55,624 nucleotides of DNA. Source: Anaerolineales bacterium UBA5195 (GTDB lineage Bacteria > Chloroflexota > Anaerolineae > Anaerolineales > Villigracilaceae). Of the stretch, positions 1-9,640 are shown piece after piece. Position numbers and translations under genes: made by a program. Numbering within the stretch: position 1 is the stretch's first letter; each line of letters starts with the position of its first letter. The stretch lies in NCBI GenBank assembly GCA_002412925.1, contig DHVZ01000035.1, positions 1-55,624 of the forward strand, in the 5' to 3' direction. Under the pieces are notes generated by a model. That model made no database searches. It was not told the origin of the DNA and saw only the letters and a list, made by a program, of their open reading frames with translations.

Positions 1-262
1 CTTCCGAAAAATTGAACCGCACCCGTATCGGCGGTGCTAGAAACAGTGTGAATAGCGCCCAAACGGGCAATTTGCTGAAAATGTCAGCCAATAAAATGCC
101 ATCAGGTTTTTCCCGTAGGAACATCAGGATGATGTGCGGAAGCTTTTTTATTGTTTCGCAGGCATAGCGGTAGCCGCGATAGTGTGATTTCAGGTTCAAG
201 ACGCTGAAATCTTGGTTTTTCTTTCGGTGCGAATGCAATAGCCCGTGACTGAAGTTGCCACG
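1..262 (-). pseudogene. Open fragment running off the left edge, family not certain
   Basis: On the minus strand a frame stays open from about 262 to the window edge after a stop at 265-263. It has no usable start codon, so I read it as a 5'-truncated remnant or the 3' part of a larger broken gene. It encodes a basic segment followed by HIILMFLREKPDGILLAD and a hydrophobic stretch ending APPIRVRFNFSE. The pattern LR-EKPD-LL followed by small hydrophobics and P-x-RV loosely recalls the N-terminal half of GT4-type glycosyltransferases, but this is a weak resemblance. It could also be chance coding-like sequence. Confidence 0.3.
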
Positions 263-428
263 TCAATTCTTTACTGCTGCTGATATCGCTCAACTTGCAC
301 GCCACCAGAAAACAGACCTGCTGCTTCTCAGCCCGGATGACGTAGTCACTCACGAGGCTGTCGATTTGGCACAGGCTTTGGGCGTGCGTACGCTTTATCT
401 ACGTCGCATTTCCTGCGAGCTGGAATGA
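249..428 (+). pseudogene. Fragment of a small TAADI-type protein
   Basis: A 59-codon open stretch on the plus strand, with no clear start, encodes FFTAADIAQLARHQ, then LLLLSPDDVVTHEAVDLA and QALGVR before ending CELE-stop at 426-428. The pattern (F/Y)TAxDI-x2-LA…DDVVTxEAxDLAxxLGV is known from short N-terminal modules of several metabolic or microcompartment-linked proteins, and its regularity argues that this was once coding. The rest of the gene is missing on both sides. Function unassigned. Confidence 0.35.
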
Positions 429-499
429 GCAGGGAAATCCCACAGGCACGTAAAAGCACATTATATTTGCCGACATGTGATGCCGAGAAAATTCGGATT

Positions 500-1022
500 C
501 TAGCGCTGTATTTACCCCATCAGCCCCCTGGGCCTGTATTGCAGCGCCTCAGCCACATGCGGGGTCTGGTCACTCTCGGCCAGGTCGGCAATTGTGCGAG
601 CCAATTTCAAGGTGCGGTGATCAGCGCGGGCGGATAAATTCATCTGACTCATTGCCGCGCGCACCAGGCTGTCGCCGCTTTCATCAAGTTTGCGGCAGTC
701 CCGGTTTCAGCACAGGACAGAATTTTCGCACTTCGGCCACGCGCATATCGGCGTTGCAGACGACATTTGTCCCGGCGAAGCGGTCCAACGGACGCTGGCG
801 AATGGTCGTGGATGACTCTCCCATGCAGTCGCCGGAAAGCTTGTCGTAGTCGACGCGCGGGACTTCGATCCCCTAAAAGATTAGGGCGATGTGTGGATAT
901 CGATCCGGTCCAGCATCGGGCCGGAGATGCGTTTCTGGCACTTGGTGACGGTTGAATGGGCGCAGGTGCAGGGTTTTTGCAAGTCGCCGTAGTAGTCACA
1001 AGGAGAGGGATACCCGCAATCC
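500..1022 (-). pseudogene. comM: Decayed comM/yifB (Mg-chelatase-like AAA+ ATPase) C-terminal half
   Basis: Read on the minus strand, three pieces in different frames reconstruct the C-terminal part of ComM/YifB, the AAA+ helicase-like protein linked to natural transformation. Around 1000-895 lies DYYGDLQKPCTCAHSTVTK then QKRISGPMLDRIDIH, the conserved CxYYGD..PCTCs…YQkRISGPlLDRIDIH block. Around 890-700 lie fragments matching DYDKLSGDCMGESS and NADMRVAEVRKFC. Around 665-520 lies DSLVRAAMSQMNLSARADH, then LKLARTIADLAESDQTPHVAEALQYRP. Frameshifts near 890 and stops near 690-680 separate the pieces, and the N-terminal ATPase half is absent. Family recognition is firm; exact limits are approximate. 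Confidence 0.7.
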
Positions 1023-1140
1023 AGCCAATACCATGCGGGACTTTCGACCAGATTTTTCATGCGAAATGAAGGATAGAAGGGTGTTTCTAAAGGCATATTT
1101 CAAGGCAATGATATCTGAAAATCAACAAGATTCTGCATGA

Positions 1141-1536
1141 AATAATTCTTTCCACCCACTCGTAAATCCGGATTGCGAATTACAGTAACACGGCCCCGCC
1201 AGGGTTCGGACTCGCGATAGTAAAATGCATTTTCCAAACAAACAGATGATTAGATGCCTGAGCAGTCACTCAAAAATACTATAATGCCTTCACGGTATCC
1301 ATGCAAGACAAAGCGGGTCAGCAGCCCACTCCAGTGGTAATGCACCTTTTTTAGGAAACTCTGAAGGAGAAAGGCTGGCAAAAAGAAAAGGCCTGGATAG
1401 CTTGTGAATTTTTTCAATAGTTGAGATTTTCTGCAAAATTCATCCTATTTTGACAATGTGACTTGGATACCCTGTTGGTTGCCAAATTTCAATCCTTCGA
1501 AAATGCTACTATTCAACCTTAATCAGTATAAATCTG
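1141..1536. other. Intergenic stretch without a recognisable gene
   Basis: I see no credible reading frame, RNA gene or repeat here. A short tract at about 1193-1215 resembles part of a tRNA T-arm, but its arms do not pair. The stretch lies between the comM remnant and the end of the membrane-protein gene on the minus strand. Confidence 0.5.
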
Positions 1537-3357
1537 TCAGGGGCAGCCAACGACCCTGTAGATTTGTGTTTTTGGCAGGCGCAGCAAAATTTCATACCAA
1601 TCCGGCCTATTCACGAAGCCCTTCTTGTCAAAGCTTTGCTTTCCCCCGCCGGCATAGATGTGCGTTACCCCGCGCTGGCAAATTCCTGCCAGGGTAGCTT
1701 CTGCGTCGAACCCCGTTTGAAAAGGCGCCGCCACAACATTGCGCCGAATCAGCGCTGGAATCCAGATCCCGCCATCAGAACCTGCGTATCCTTCGGCCGT
1801 GTCGGATTCAAAAACAACCGTTTCAGACGACGCGATCAGCACGTTTGCCTCGGAAGGAATGTTCCGGTCCATCCAGGCCAGGGCGACGGCATCCTCCTCG
1901 CCAAAAAGTTTGCAACAGTCGGACGGGGAAAAATTATATTGCGTCAAGTTAACAAAAAAGGCCCCAAAAAGGGCGGCGGTAATCAGGCCAGCCAGCCAGC
2001 CCTGGCGTGCGCCTTGCCAGCGATCGATATCCTTCAATGTTTTGATGACCCCGGCGAAGCCCAGTCCGCCCAAAAAGGCGAGCGGAAAAAAAAGGATCAT
2101 TTCCACGAAGGGCCTGTCGAGCAGGGTTTGGACTTCGTAAGCGGGCAAAAATCTTGTAACGGAAAGCAGTAAGCTACCCAGCAGGAAAAGGATGGAAAGG
2201 ATGGCGGAAAACGCCGCCACCGGGAATTTTTTCAAGGCAAAGGGCACCAGCAGCCAGACAAGCAAAGTCATCCAGATGCCACGCGCCAGGTAGGGGTCAA
2301 AGACTGGGCGAAGGATGGGTTTTGCCTGGATGGCCAATCCCAGGAGCAGCAATCCGCTGATTGATAGGAAAAATACAAAACTGCGGACAAGGCGCGGCAG
2401 CCTGTACCAGACCAGGGCGAGCACCTGGCTAAGCAGGGCAATCATCACCAAAACCAATGACCGGGTATGGATGAATGTCGAAACCAGGAGGCTAAAACCC
2501 AAAACGCCAAGCAGGCTCCAGCGTTGGTGTTTTGGAGCCTGCCGCACAAGGCAGGCGCAGCAAACGACAAATTCGAAAGTGAGAATACTGGTCAGCGCGG
2601 GATATTTCCCCCAATTGATGGCATGTGCAGGCATGAACCAGCCCCACCCGGCGAGCAAAACTGCAAAAAAAGCCGGAGTGCCCATTTTCGTCTCTTGCCG
2701 GAGGATAAAAAACAAAGGCAAGGGTATGACAGCCAGGAGAATTTGTCCAAAAACCAAGATGACATCCTTCACACCCAGGTTTAACGCCTGGCTCAGAGCG
2801 GCAATCAGAATGTGAAAACCCAGATGGTAATATCCCCCCACAAAGGAGCTGTAAGTTGGCAGCCTGGAAGTTTCGAAATCGACGATCAAATCCCTGGCGA
2901 TTGAAGTGTGCATCGGTGAGTCAAAATAGAGCGGGGCTGCCAGGCCTGAAATAAAGCCCAGGCGAAGATAGATCGACACGCTCAAAATCAGGCCCAGCGC
3001 CAATAGCGGAATGACTCTCGTCAAGATGGTTGGAAATAACGGCCTGTCCCCTGCGCTTTGGCTTTTTGGGAATCTCCAGTATAAGAATCCGGAGATGATG
3101 AGGATGACCAGGCAAAAAACGAGGAAATTAATTCTGATCCCGAAGGCAAGATTCAACCACCACGCCGGGAGAATTCCCAGGAACAAAGGCAGCCACGCGC
3201 CCCCTGCGGCCAGGACAAAGTAGTCGGCCCTCGATAAACGGTTATCGAAAACGCTTTTCAACCCTAAAAATACGATCCCGCCACCCAGGGAAAAAACGCA
3301 CAGGAGACCGAAAATACCAGCCCAGGGTTGGGTAAGTACCAAGAGACTGACCATCAT
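1537..3357 (-). CDS. Polytopic membrane protein, possible GT-C-like/DUF6541-type
   Basis: This 606-residue protein is hydrophobic over about its first 480 residues, with a dozen or more predicted membrane segments, followed by a soluble C-terminal part of roughly 120 residues (from about NYNFSPSD). The layout of many helices, a first large loop containing FDSPMHTSIARD, and an extracytoplasmic tail with a DAVALAWMDRNIP-type segment resembles GT-C glycosyltransferases or DUF6541-like proteins that act on lipid-linked sugars at the membrane. No catalytic acid motif can be fixed by eye, so the enzymatic role is inference. It begins 15 bases downstream of the alpha-2-macroglobulin-like gene on the same strand and is probably cotranscribed with it. 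Confidence 0.65.
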   Translation of the reverse strand: MMVSLLVLTQPWAGIFGLLCVFSLGGGIVFLGLKSVFDNRLSRADYFVLAAGGAWLPLFLGILPAWWLNLAFGIRINFLVFCLVILIISGFLYWRFPKSQSAGDRPLFPTILTRVIPLLALGLILSVSIYLRLGFISGLAAPLYFDSPMHTSIARDLIVDFETSRLPTYSSFVGGYYHLGFHILIAALSQALNLGVKDVILVFGQILLAVIPLPLFFILRQETKMGTPAFFAVLLAGWGWFMPAHAINWGKYPALTSILTFEFVVCCACLVRQAPKHQRWSLLGVLGFSLLVSTFIHTRSLVLVMIALLSQVLALVWYRLPRLVRSFVFFLSISGLLLLGLAIQAKPILRPVFDPYLARGIWMTLLVWLLVPFALKKFPVAAFSAILSILFLLGSLLLSVTRFLPAYEVQTLLDRPFVEMILFFPLAFLGGLGFAGVIKTLKDIDRWQGARQGWLAGLITAALFGAFFVNLTQYNFSPSDCCKLFGEEDAVALAWMDRNIPSEANVLIASSETVVFESDTAEGYAGSDGGIWIPALIRRNVVAAPFQTGFDAEATLAGICQRGVTHIYAGGGKQSFDKKGFVNRPDWYEILLRLPKTQIYRVVGCP

Positions 3358-3372
3358 GGCAGGTCTAACAGA

Positions 3373-6300
3373 TCATTTGATTTCAAACACCGCCCCCGCG
3401 CTCGTTCCCTGCACTTCGGGGAAGTAGGCCTGCCAGGCGTGCGCGGGCAGGACGCGGTATTGCCCAACCAGGGACGGCACGATGGTATAGGTCAGGGAAT
3501 AGGTCCCGGCGGGCAGGTAGTCAGCGCTCCAAAGGATGTGGTCCTTATAGATTTGCGGACGGTTGAAATACCACCAGCCCCAGCCCGCACCAAACGGATC
3601 GGCGGGGTCATATTGCTGGTAGATAACCTGATCCTGCTCACCCTGCTGGCTGGTTTTCAGCGATGAATCGAGAATCTCCGCTCCGGCAGGGATGAAATCC
3701 TGCACCATCAGGTAGTAGGCGTCGTTTGGCAGGGTCACGGTCACTCTGACGGTCACGCGCCCACTTTCGTCGGGATTTAGCTGGTACGAAGTGACCGGCT
3801 GGCAAGCGGCCTGCGCGCAGGCCAAAAACTGGCGGCTGATGGTCATCCCGCGTTCCAGCGCCGGGGCCGTTTCGACGGGCCGATCCACCGTCAGGGCGGC
3901 GCGGTAATATAGTTTGCCGGTCCCATCCAGTTTGCTAATCAACAGTGAATTTGCGCCCGAAAGGTTCAACTGCGTCAGCGGCGCGCTGGTGGTGACGGTG
4001 GTCATGTTCTGCGGCCCGGAAGCCTGTCCCTTTACCAGCGGTGCGCCGTTCAGGGTAGCCGAAAAGGCATAATCGCCGCGTAGTTCGCCGGTGGCAGTCA
4101 TATGTTTGTTCAGCGCCAGGGTGACCCAGGCGCTTTCGTAGGGCGAAGCCCAGCGCCCGTTTGCGTCACGCTGCGAGGCCAGGTAACGCGCCGCGTCAGC
4201 CGTCAGCGGGGTAGCCGGGTTGCGTTCCGCCAGCGCGGAAAGCACTATCGCGGTAGTAAAGAGCGGCGTGCCGGGGTTCATCCAGTTGCCACTTGTACTT
4301 TCCCAGTGCGCGCCCGTCGCCGAACGGATGGCGCTGGATTCGACATCGGAGAGCAGGGTTTTGGCGCGTTCATCGTTGGGGGAAAGGCCGTAGAGCGTCA
4401 GCGCCAGCAGGGATTTGGCCCAGGGTTCGAGTTTCGTCCGGCTTTCGTACAGCAGGTCGGCCACACTTGCGTAATCGTTCAGCCCGCCGGTTTTCTCCAG
4501 TACATACAGGTAGAATGCCGCGCGGTTGAATTCCCCAGCCACGCTGGTCTCGCCGGTAAAGGTATAAATATTACTGAGTACGTAATCGCGGCCCTTTTGG
4601 ATCTTTTCCGCCAGGTCGATGCCTTCCAGGGTCAGCCCGCTTTCAGCCGCCTGCTGCAAACCAAAGATGGCGTAAGCCGTCAGGTACGGGTCGCTTTTGG
4701 CGCTGGAAGCCGCCCAGGGCCAGCCGCCGTCCTCGCGCTGGAGCGCCAGCAAACGGCGCAGGTCGCCTGCCAGGTTGGTTTGCAAGCGCTTGGTCAGGTC
4801 AGCATCCTCGAGACCGGATTCCTGCAAGGCACGGTAGGTCGCCACGTTTGGCAGGAAGGTCGAGACGATTTGCTCAGTGCTCCAAGGGTTTTCGTCAGCC
4901 TTAATCGCTTTGAGCGACCCCAAAATAGCGGCCGAGAGCGACGGGGAGAGTTCCACTTGCAGGTTGCCGCCCAAAGCCTGGAAACTGCGCGGCAGCGCGA
5001 TGATTTCCTGGCGCGTGGCGGCTCCGGTCAACATCCCGGCGGTGGAAAAAGTTTGTGGCGCGGAATAGCGCAAAACCGGGATGGGGCCGTCATTTGGACG
5101 GGAAGCATCCTGCAGATCCCCAGCTTTGACCAAGAAAATGGCGTCGACCGCCTCCCCGGCCTGCACCAGCCCCCGCCAAACCACCCGCAGCCTACCGTTG
5201 GCAGGCACTGAGACTTTTTGCTCGGCTGTGGCCGGGTCATCCAAAATCAGGCCGGTAGCCTGCAAGCTGACAGTGGCCTCCAGCGGCTGATTCGTTGTGT
5301 TGTTGACCATCGCCGCTAATGTCGCCTGGTCGCCAACCACCAGGAAGCGCGGTGTCTGCGGGCGGATCAGTAAATCCTTGCTGGTCACCACCCGAACGCG
5401 TGCCTGCCCCACTTTTGTGTCTTTGGTCAGCCCGCGCGAGTCGATTTCCCAGGTGGTCAGGTTGTCGGGCAGGGTCAGTGTCACACGCCCTTTGCCCTGC
5501 GCATCGGTGAGGATGTCAGCCTTCCAGTAAGCGGTATCGGGGAATTTCTCTCGCAGGGTCATAATATCCTCGCCCCCGCCGCCGCCTTTGCCGCCGGGGA
5601 ACTTAAGTAAGCGCCGGGTGTAAATGGCCGCCGTCAGCCCGGTGGTCACGCCCAGGGGTTGGATATCGTAATAAGCCGGGACAATCTCCTCGGAGTTGGG
5701 TTCGGCCAGCGCCAACGCAGCCAAATCAACCACTGCCAGCGAAAATTCGCCCTGCACCGGCTGGCCTTTGGAATCGGTTACAGTCAGGTCGAGGGTCAGC
5801 ATGTCGCCGGGTTTGGCTTTTTCGGGCGTGGCTTTCAAATCCACATTGAGTATAAAAGCGGAGGCGTCAACCTCCAGGTTAACGTATCCCTGCCTGAAAT
5901 CGACATCCTGCGGCCCAAGCAGCGTGGCCGAAACGTAAATATTTGGCGCGGATTCATCGGTGAGCGGCAGGTTGAACTTGTAGCCTTCCGCCGGGACGGT
6001 GATAATCTCGACCGTTTTGAAGGTGCTGCGTTCGGTGGTCAGCAGCGCCAAAGCCGGGGTGTTAAACGGATTCGGGATGAACACTTCGGCAGTTTCGCCG
6101 GGTTTGTATTTGTCTTTATCGACTGTCAAGTCGATTTGCTGGTGAGGCAGGTTCGGCCATTCGGCGTTTTGCCCGCCTGTCACCCAAATTAACCTTTGCG
6201 TGTGTGCGCTGCCAGATCTCACATCCAGCGCGTAGGTTCCGGCCTCAGGCGGAGTAAAGCTCAGGCTGGCTTTGCCATCCGCACTGCTGGTGACAGATTT

Positions 6301-9300
6301 GCTCTCGACAGGGGTGTAAACCGGAGTAAAACTGTAGCCATATTCCAGGTCGTCGCGCTCCCAACGAACTTTTTGGAGCGCGACGGTCAGCGGCTGGCTA
6401 ACAGGGTTCTTATCCCAATCGACGCTCAAAAAGTTGAATCCGAGCGGCGACCCGGCCTGTCCCACCCACGTCTCCGGGCGGACGCCGATATAAAAGCTCT
6501 CGGGGTGCAAAATGGCCGTTGCGCGCGCGCTGACAGGGTATCCGCCCGACTCAGTCGCGGTGATTTCGAGCGTGATTTCAGAAGTATCATCCACCTTCAA
6601 ATTGGTCAATGGAATACTGAAATTACCGTTTTCATCGGTGCGGCCCTTGCCACTGAGATAAGGTGAGCCAAACTGCCCGCCATCGCCCATTGTCAGCCAG
6701 CGCGAACTTTGCACCCCGCTCGAAAATTGCGGGATGGAGAAATAAGACCGCCGCGTGTAGAGACTCCAGGTAAAGGGCAAATCGGTGACGGGTGTGCCAA
6801 AGAAATACGCCGCGTGGACGGTTCCGGTCAGCGGCTGGCCGCTTTTCGCCGTTTGTGGGCTGATTTCCGCCGAAAGATTCATCTCCGGCTTGCGATAATC
6901 GGCCACCGTAAAGTACAGGCTGCCGCCGGATAAGTCTTTTCCATTGCTGGCAACTGTGAAGCTGTAGCTGCCAGGAGGGGAGTTGGCCGGTAAGTTGAAT
7001 TTACCGTCAAAGGTACCGTAAGGTGAAACCACCGCCTGCTGTTTGTCAATTTCCCCATCCACGCCAAACCAGGTCAGTTCAACATTACTGATGCCGCTGT
7101 CGCTGTAGCGTCCATCGTACCAGTTCCGCAGAATGCCGCGATAATAGACCACGTCTCCGGGGCGGTAAACGGGGCGCTCGCTATAGAGATAAACTTCGTT
7201 GTTCGGCCCGCTGCTATCGGTGCGCACACCAAATTCCCAGGGAGAAATCCCCTGATTCCAATTTGAGTTGGCTGCGCCAAACTGGTCGTCACCGGGCTGG
7301 CCGAGGATGGCATAGATCGAGTGGCCAGCCATCTCTGCGCGAGGCAGTCCACGCCAGAGACCGTTTTCATCTGTCTTCCCGCTGGCAGCCTGCCCGCCCT
7401 TGCTGTCATACAAGGTCACGGACACATTCTGCACCGGGGTTTGTGTGCGCAAATCCATTGCCCAGAGCAGGATTTCGGTGGCGTTGACTTTCAGCGTCAC
7501 GTTTAGATTGCTGACCAGCAGTGTGCGCGAGGTGTTATTGTGGAACTCAATCTCCGGGGAATCGAGATTGACATAGTAAAAACCGGGCGTCAGTGGGCCA
7601 TCGTGCAGGTTGATTGCCACTGGCTGGTTATCGTTGCGCGGCAGGCCGGGTTTCACCGTCCAAGTTTGCAAAGCTTCAGGCGTGAAATTCTGCTGGTAGT
7701 TGTAATCCATTTCAATGCGCAGGAAATCATCCAGCGACAGGCTGCCGCGCGAAACTGTGATCTCGTTCAAGTTGACGGCCTGCACACTGAGAATGGGATC
7801 TTCGGGACGGGTAAAGAGTGTCTGTTGGTAGCCGGCGCTCAGGGAGGGGGCGGCATCTGGCTCGGTGAAGGTAAAGACAAAATCCTGGCCGAGCGCCATG
7901 CCCCAGCGGTCTTTCAGGTTGGCTGAAAAAGTGATCGCGTAGGTTTTTCCCGGAGTGAAAAGGCCACTGACCGTCAACCGGGTTTCTTCGAGATAAAAAC
8001 CAACTTCGGACATTTTGGGGCTGACGGTGATCAGTTTTGCCAGTTCAGTATCGGTGTATTTCGCCAGCGGTGTGCTAAACGCAATCTGAATGGGAAGACC
8101 ATAACCGCCCGTCCCATAAGCATGGAGCTTGGATGGCAGCGCTGTGTTGCGGGTTGGGCGCATGCCTCCGTTTGGAAAACTGGTGCCCTCCACATAAAAG
8201 GAGACTGGTGATAAATAGTAGCGCTCATAGTTTTTATCCATCACCAACTTGGCTTTTGAAGCGCCGCCAACCACAATTTTGTACGTTTTCTCGCGTTCGA
8301 GCAGTTTTTCAGGCGTGAAAACCAGCACGCTAAACTTTTCATTCCACTTAAAAACACCCGGAATATTCTCGGCTTTCGAATTGTCCACGGAGTCATCAAA
8401 CGAAATCAGCTTTAATGAAAACGCATCTTCCACGCTGGCCTGATCCATCGGTTGGTTAAATGTGATTTCAAATTCCGGGTCGAGCGGCAGTGTGCCAGAA
8501 ATTCCAGCCATTTTTTTTGAAATATTGCGAAACGGCTGCGCAGGCGGTTCAAAGCCAACCGCTTTTATAAAATCCGGCCCGGGTTGAGACCGAAACTGAA
8601 AACCAATCACCTCTGGTCGCGCGGCGCTGAAAACCCAGGTAGTGTTCTGGCTGTTTTCATCCAGCGCCATGCCGTTGGTGCTGACTAATTTTGGATTGAC
8701 CCGCGCCGTATACTGGATTCCGCCGGAAAGGCCGGGATCGGGGTGAAAGATGTAGGTGCTGGTATTCAGCCACTCCCCCTGGCCTTGCGCGGCGGGTTCG
8801 AGCGTCAACCCGGCTGGCAGCGTGGCAGAATCCGCGCCGAGGGGTACCACCGGCTGATTAAACGCCACCACCACTGCCGAATCGGGAGAGACGTTTTCGG
8901 CCATCGCAGCCGGTAAAATCTGCGATACACGCAGCGGACCGGGCGTCTGGTACGAAAAACTGACGGGCTCCAGCGCCGCCAGTCCCGCCGCCGATTTGGC
9001 GGTAGCGGCCAGGGTGAAGGTCACTCTTTGGTTTGATGGTAGGGCGGCTTTGGGAGCTAGCGTGAGGATGGAGTCGTCCACCCAGCTAAAGACGAATCCG
9101 CCGGGGAAATCCCCGCTTAACGCGGCTTCTACCGAGGCCCTGTCCATCTTTTCGCTAAAATAGATGGTCAACAAGGGTTGAAGCGCAATTTCACTCCCAA
9201 CTGGCGGTTCCGTCTCGATAATCGTTGGCGGCAAGGGCACAGGCGTGGCTGTGGGTGGGACGGGGGTGGCGAAGAAGGATGGCGCTCCGGGCAGGCTCCA

Positions 9301-9369
9301 ATTGCAGGCCAGCGAGACAACCATCAGGATAAAAATTGCAATTTGCCAGAGGGGAAATTGCCGCTTCAT
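3373..9369 (-). CDS. Alpha-2-macroglobulin-like lipoprotein, thioester cysteine absent
   Basis: A 1998-residue exported lipoprotein. Residues 1-21 form a signal peptide and the lipobox SLAC puts the lipidated cysteine at position 22. Next come Ig-like (SbsA-type) domains using P-x-SE/FNQPM motifs such as TIYFSEKMDRASVEAALSG, then macroglobulin (MG) domains, a glycine-rich bait-like segment (FPGGKGGGGGEDIMTLREKF), an A2M domain with DNLTTWEIDSRGLTKDTKVG, and a C-terminal alpha-alpha toroid. Where the family carries the thioester CxEQ, this protein has PWSTEQ (about residue 1498), so the covalent-trapping cysteine is replaced by serine, as in thioester-less bacterial homologues. Family role: protease inhibition or envelope defence outside the cell. 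The usual partner pbpC is not adjacent. AAGGAG lies just before the ATG, with TATAAT at 9402-9397. Confidence 0.85.
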   Translation of the reverse strand: MKRQFPLWQIAIFILMVVSLACNWSLPGAPSFFATPVPPTATPVPLPPTIIETEPPVGSEIALQPLLTIYFSEKMDRASVEAALSGDFPGGFVFSWVDDSILTLAPKAALPSNQRVTFTLAATAKSAAGLAALEPVSFSYQTPGPLRVSQILPAAMAENVSPDSAVVVAFNQPVVPLGADSATLPAGLTLEPAAQGQGEWLNTSTYIFHPDPGLSGGIQYTARVNPKLVSTNGMALDENSQNTTWVFSAARPEVIGFQFRSQPGPDFIKAVGFEPPAQPFRNISKKMAGISGTLPLDPEFEITFNQPMDQASVEDAFSLKLISFDDSVDNSKAENIPGVFKWNEKFSVLVFTPEKLLEREKTYKIVVGGASKAKLVMDKNYERYYLSPVSFYVEGTSFPNGGMRPTRNTALPSKLHAYGTGGYGLPIQIAFSTPLAKYTDTELAKLITVSPKMSEVGFYLEETRLTVSGLFTPGKTYAITFSANLKDRWGMALGQDFVFTFTEPDAAPSLSAGYQQTLFTRPEDPILSVQAVNLNEITVSRGSLSLDDFLRIEMDYNYQQNFTPEALQTWTVKPGLPRNDNQPVAINLHDGPLTPGFYYVNLDSPEIEFHNNTSRTLLVSNLNVTLKVNATEILLWAMDLRTQTPVQNVSVTLYDSKGGQAASGKTDENGLWRGLPRAEMAGHSIYAILGQPGDDQFGAANSNWNQGISPWEFGVRTDSSGPNNEVYLYSERPVYRPGDVVYYRGILRNWYDGRYSDSGISNVELTWFGVDGEIDKQQAVVSPYGTFDGKFNLPANSPPGSYSFTVASNGKDLSGGSLYFTVADYRKPEMNLSAEISPQTAKSGQPLTGTVHAAYFFGTPVTDLPFTWSLYTRRSYFSIPQFSSGVQSSRWLTMGDGGQFGSPYLSGKGRTDENGNFSIPLTNLKVDDTSEITLEITATESGGYPVSARATAILHPESFYIGVRPETWVGQAGSPLGFNFLSVDWDKNPVSQPLTVALQKVRWERDDLEYGYSFTPVYTPVESKSVTSSADGKASLSFTPPEAGTYALDVRSGSAHTQRLIWVTGGQNAEWPNLPHQQIDLTVDKDKYKPGETAEVFIPNPFNTPALALLTTERSTFKTVEIITVPAEGYKFNLPLTDESAPNIYVSATLLGPQDVDFRQGYVNLEVDASAFILNVDLKATPEKAKPGDMLTLDLTVTDSKGQPVQGEFSLAVVDLAALALAEPNSEEIVPAYYDIQPLGVTTGLTAAIYTRRLLKFPGGKGGGGGEDIMTLREKFPDTAYWKADILTDAQGKGRVTLTLPDNLTTWEIDSRGLTKDTKVGQARVRVVTSKDLLIRPQTPRFLVVGDQATLAAMVNNTTNQPLEATVSLQATGLILDDPATAEQKVSVPANGRLRVVWRGLVQAGEAVDAIFLVKAGDLQDASRPNDGPIPVLRYSAPQTFSTAGMLTGAATRQEIIALPRSFQALGGNLQVELSPSLSAAILGSLKAIKADENPWSTEQIVSTFLPNVATYRALQESGLEDADLTKRLQTNLAGDLRRLLALQREDGGWPWAASSAKSDPYLTAYAIFGLQQAAESGLTLEGIDLAEKIQKGRDYVLSNIYTFTGETSVAGEFNRAAFYLYVLEKTGGLNDYASVADLLYESRTKLEPWAKSLLALTLYGLSPNDERAKTLLSDVESSAIRSATGAHWESTSGNWMNPGTPLFTTAIVLSALAERNPATPLTADAARYLASQRDANGRWASPYESAWVTLALNKHMTATGELRGDYAFSATLNGAPLVKGQASGPQNMTTVTTSAPLTQLNLSGANSLLISKLDGTGKLYYRAALTVDRPVETAPALERGMTISRQFLACAQAACQPVTSYQLNPDESGRVTVRVTVTLPNDAYYLMVQDFIPAGAEILDSSLKTSQQGEQDQVIYQQYDPADPFGAGWGWWYFNRPQIYKDHILWSADYLPAGTYSLTYTIVPSLVGQYRVLPAHAWQAYFPEVQGTSAGAVFEIK

Positions 9370-9374
9370 AGGGT

Positions 9375-9402
9375 CTCCTTGGAATCGTTAATATTCATTA
9401 TA
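9375..9402 (-). promoter_or_regulatory. -10 box and RBS of the alpha-2-macroglobulin-like gene
   Basis: On the minus strand TATAAT (9402-9397) is followed by AAGGAG (9380-9375), six bases before the ATG at 9369. No good -35 is visible; ACCGTG at about 9425-9420 is the only candidate. The short leader fits a direct promoter for the two-gene minus-strand unit. Confidence 0.5.
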
Positions 9403-9411
9403 CCCACATCC

Positions 9412-9465
9412 CGTAGGAGCACGGTGGATCCCAACGGCTTTGCGTGATCCCCGCCGTGTTCTACG
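9412..9465. repeat. Imperfect inverted repeat upstream of the A2M gene
   Basis: CGTAGGAGCACGGTGGATC (9412-9430) pairs imperfectly with GATCCCCGCCGTGTTCTACG (9446-9465), about 16 of 19 positions, around a 15-base loop. It lies upstream of the A2M promoter. It may be a decayed palindromic element or an operator-like hairpin; its function is unknown. Confidence 0.5.
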
Positions 9466-9515
9466 AATCCTGTGTAGCATTAGAGAACGCCCACTACACA
9501 TAATTTTGACGTGTA

Positions 9516-9537
9516 GAGCGCGTTCGCTAACGCGCTC
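9516..9537. repeat. Short perfect hairpin GAGCGCGTT / AACGCGCTC
   Basis: A 9-bp perfect stem with a CGCT loop lies between the two divergent units (A2M leftward, fur rightward). It has no T-tract, so it is probably not a strong terminator. Confidence 0.5.
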
Positions 9538-9615
9538 AAAGCAGCTGCGAAATCATCGCCGTGCCCCTGCAAATATTACATGATTCTTAAAGTTTTCTTT
9601 ATTGTATCTTTTCTC

Positions 9616-9635
9616 TATTGTAATAAGTTACAATA
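9616..9635. promoter_or_regulatory. Palindromic operator over the fur-family gene promoter
   Basis: TATTGTAA (9616-9623) and TTACAATA (9628-9635) form a perfect 8-bp inverted repeat around TAAG. The right arm contains TACAAT (9629-9634), which fits a -10 box six bases before the ATG at 9641. AT-rich inverted repeats of this kind are typical Fur/Zur/PerR-type boxes, so autoregulation of the regulator and of the downstream metal transporter is a reasonable inference. Confidence 0.6.
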
Positions 9636-9640
9636 AGGGT

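Noticed and set aside
1190..1220. T-arm-like words (CAGGGTTCGGACTCGCGA) suggesting a tRNA
   Set aside because: The arms do not pair and no acceptor or anticodon stem can be folded around it.
4102..5211. Long open frame opposite the alpha-2-macroglobulin-like gene
   Set aside because: It is the antisense shadow of a strongly conserved GC-rich coding region, with an Arg/Gly-rich non-family translation.
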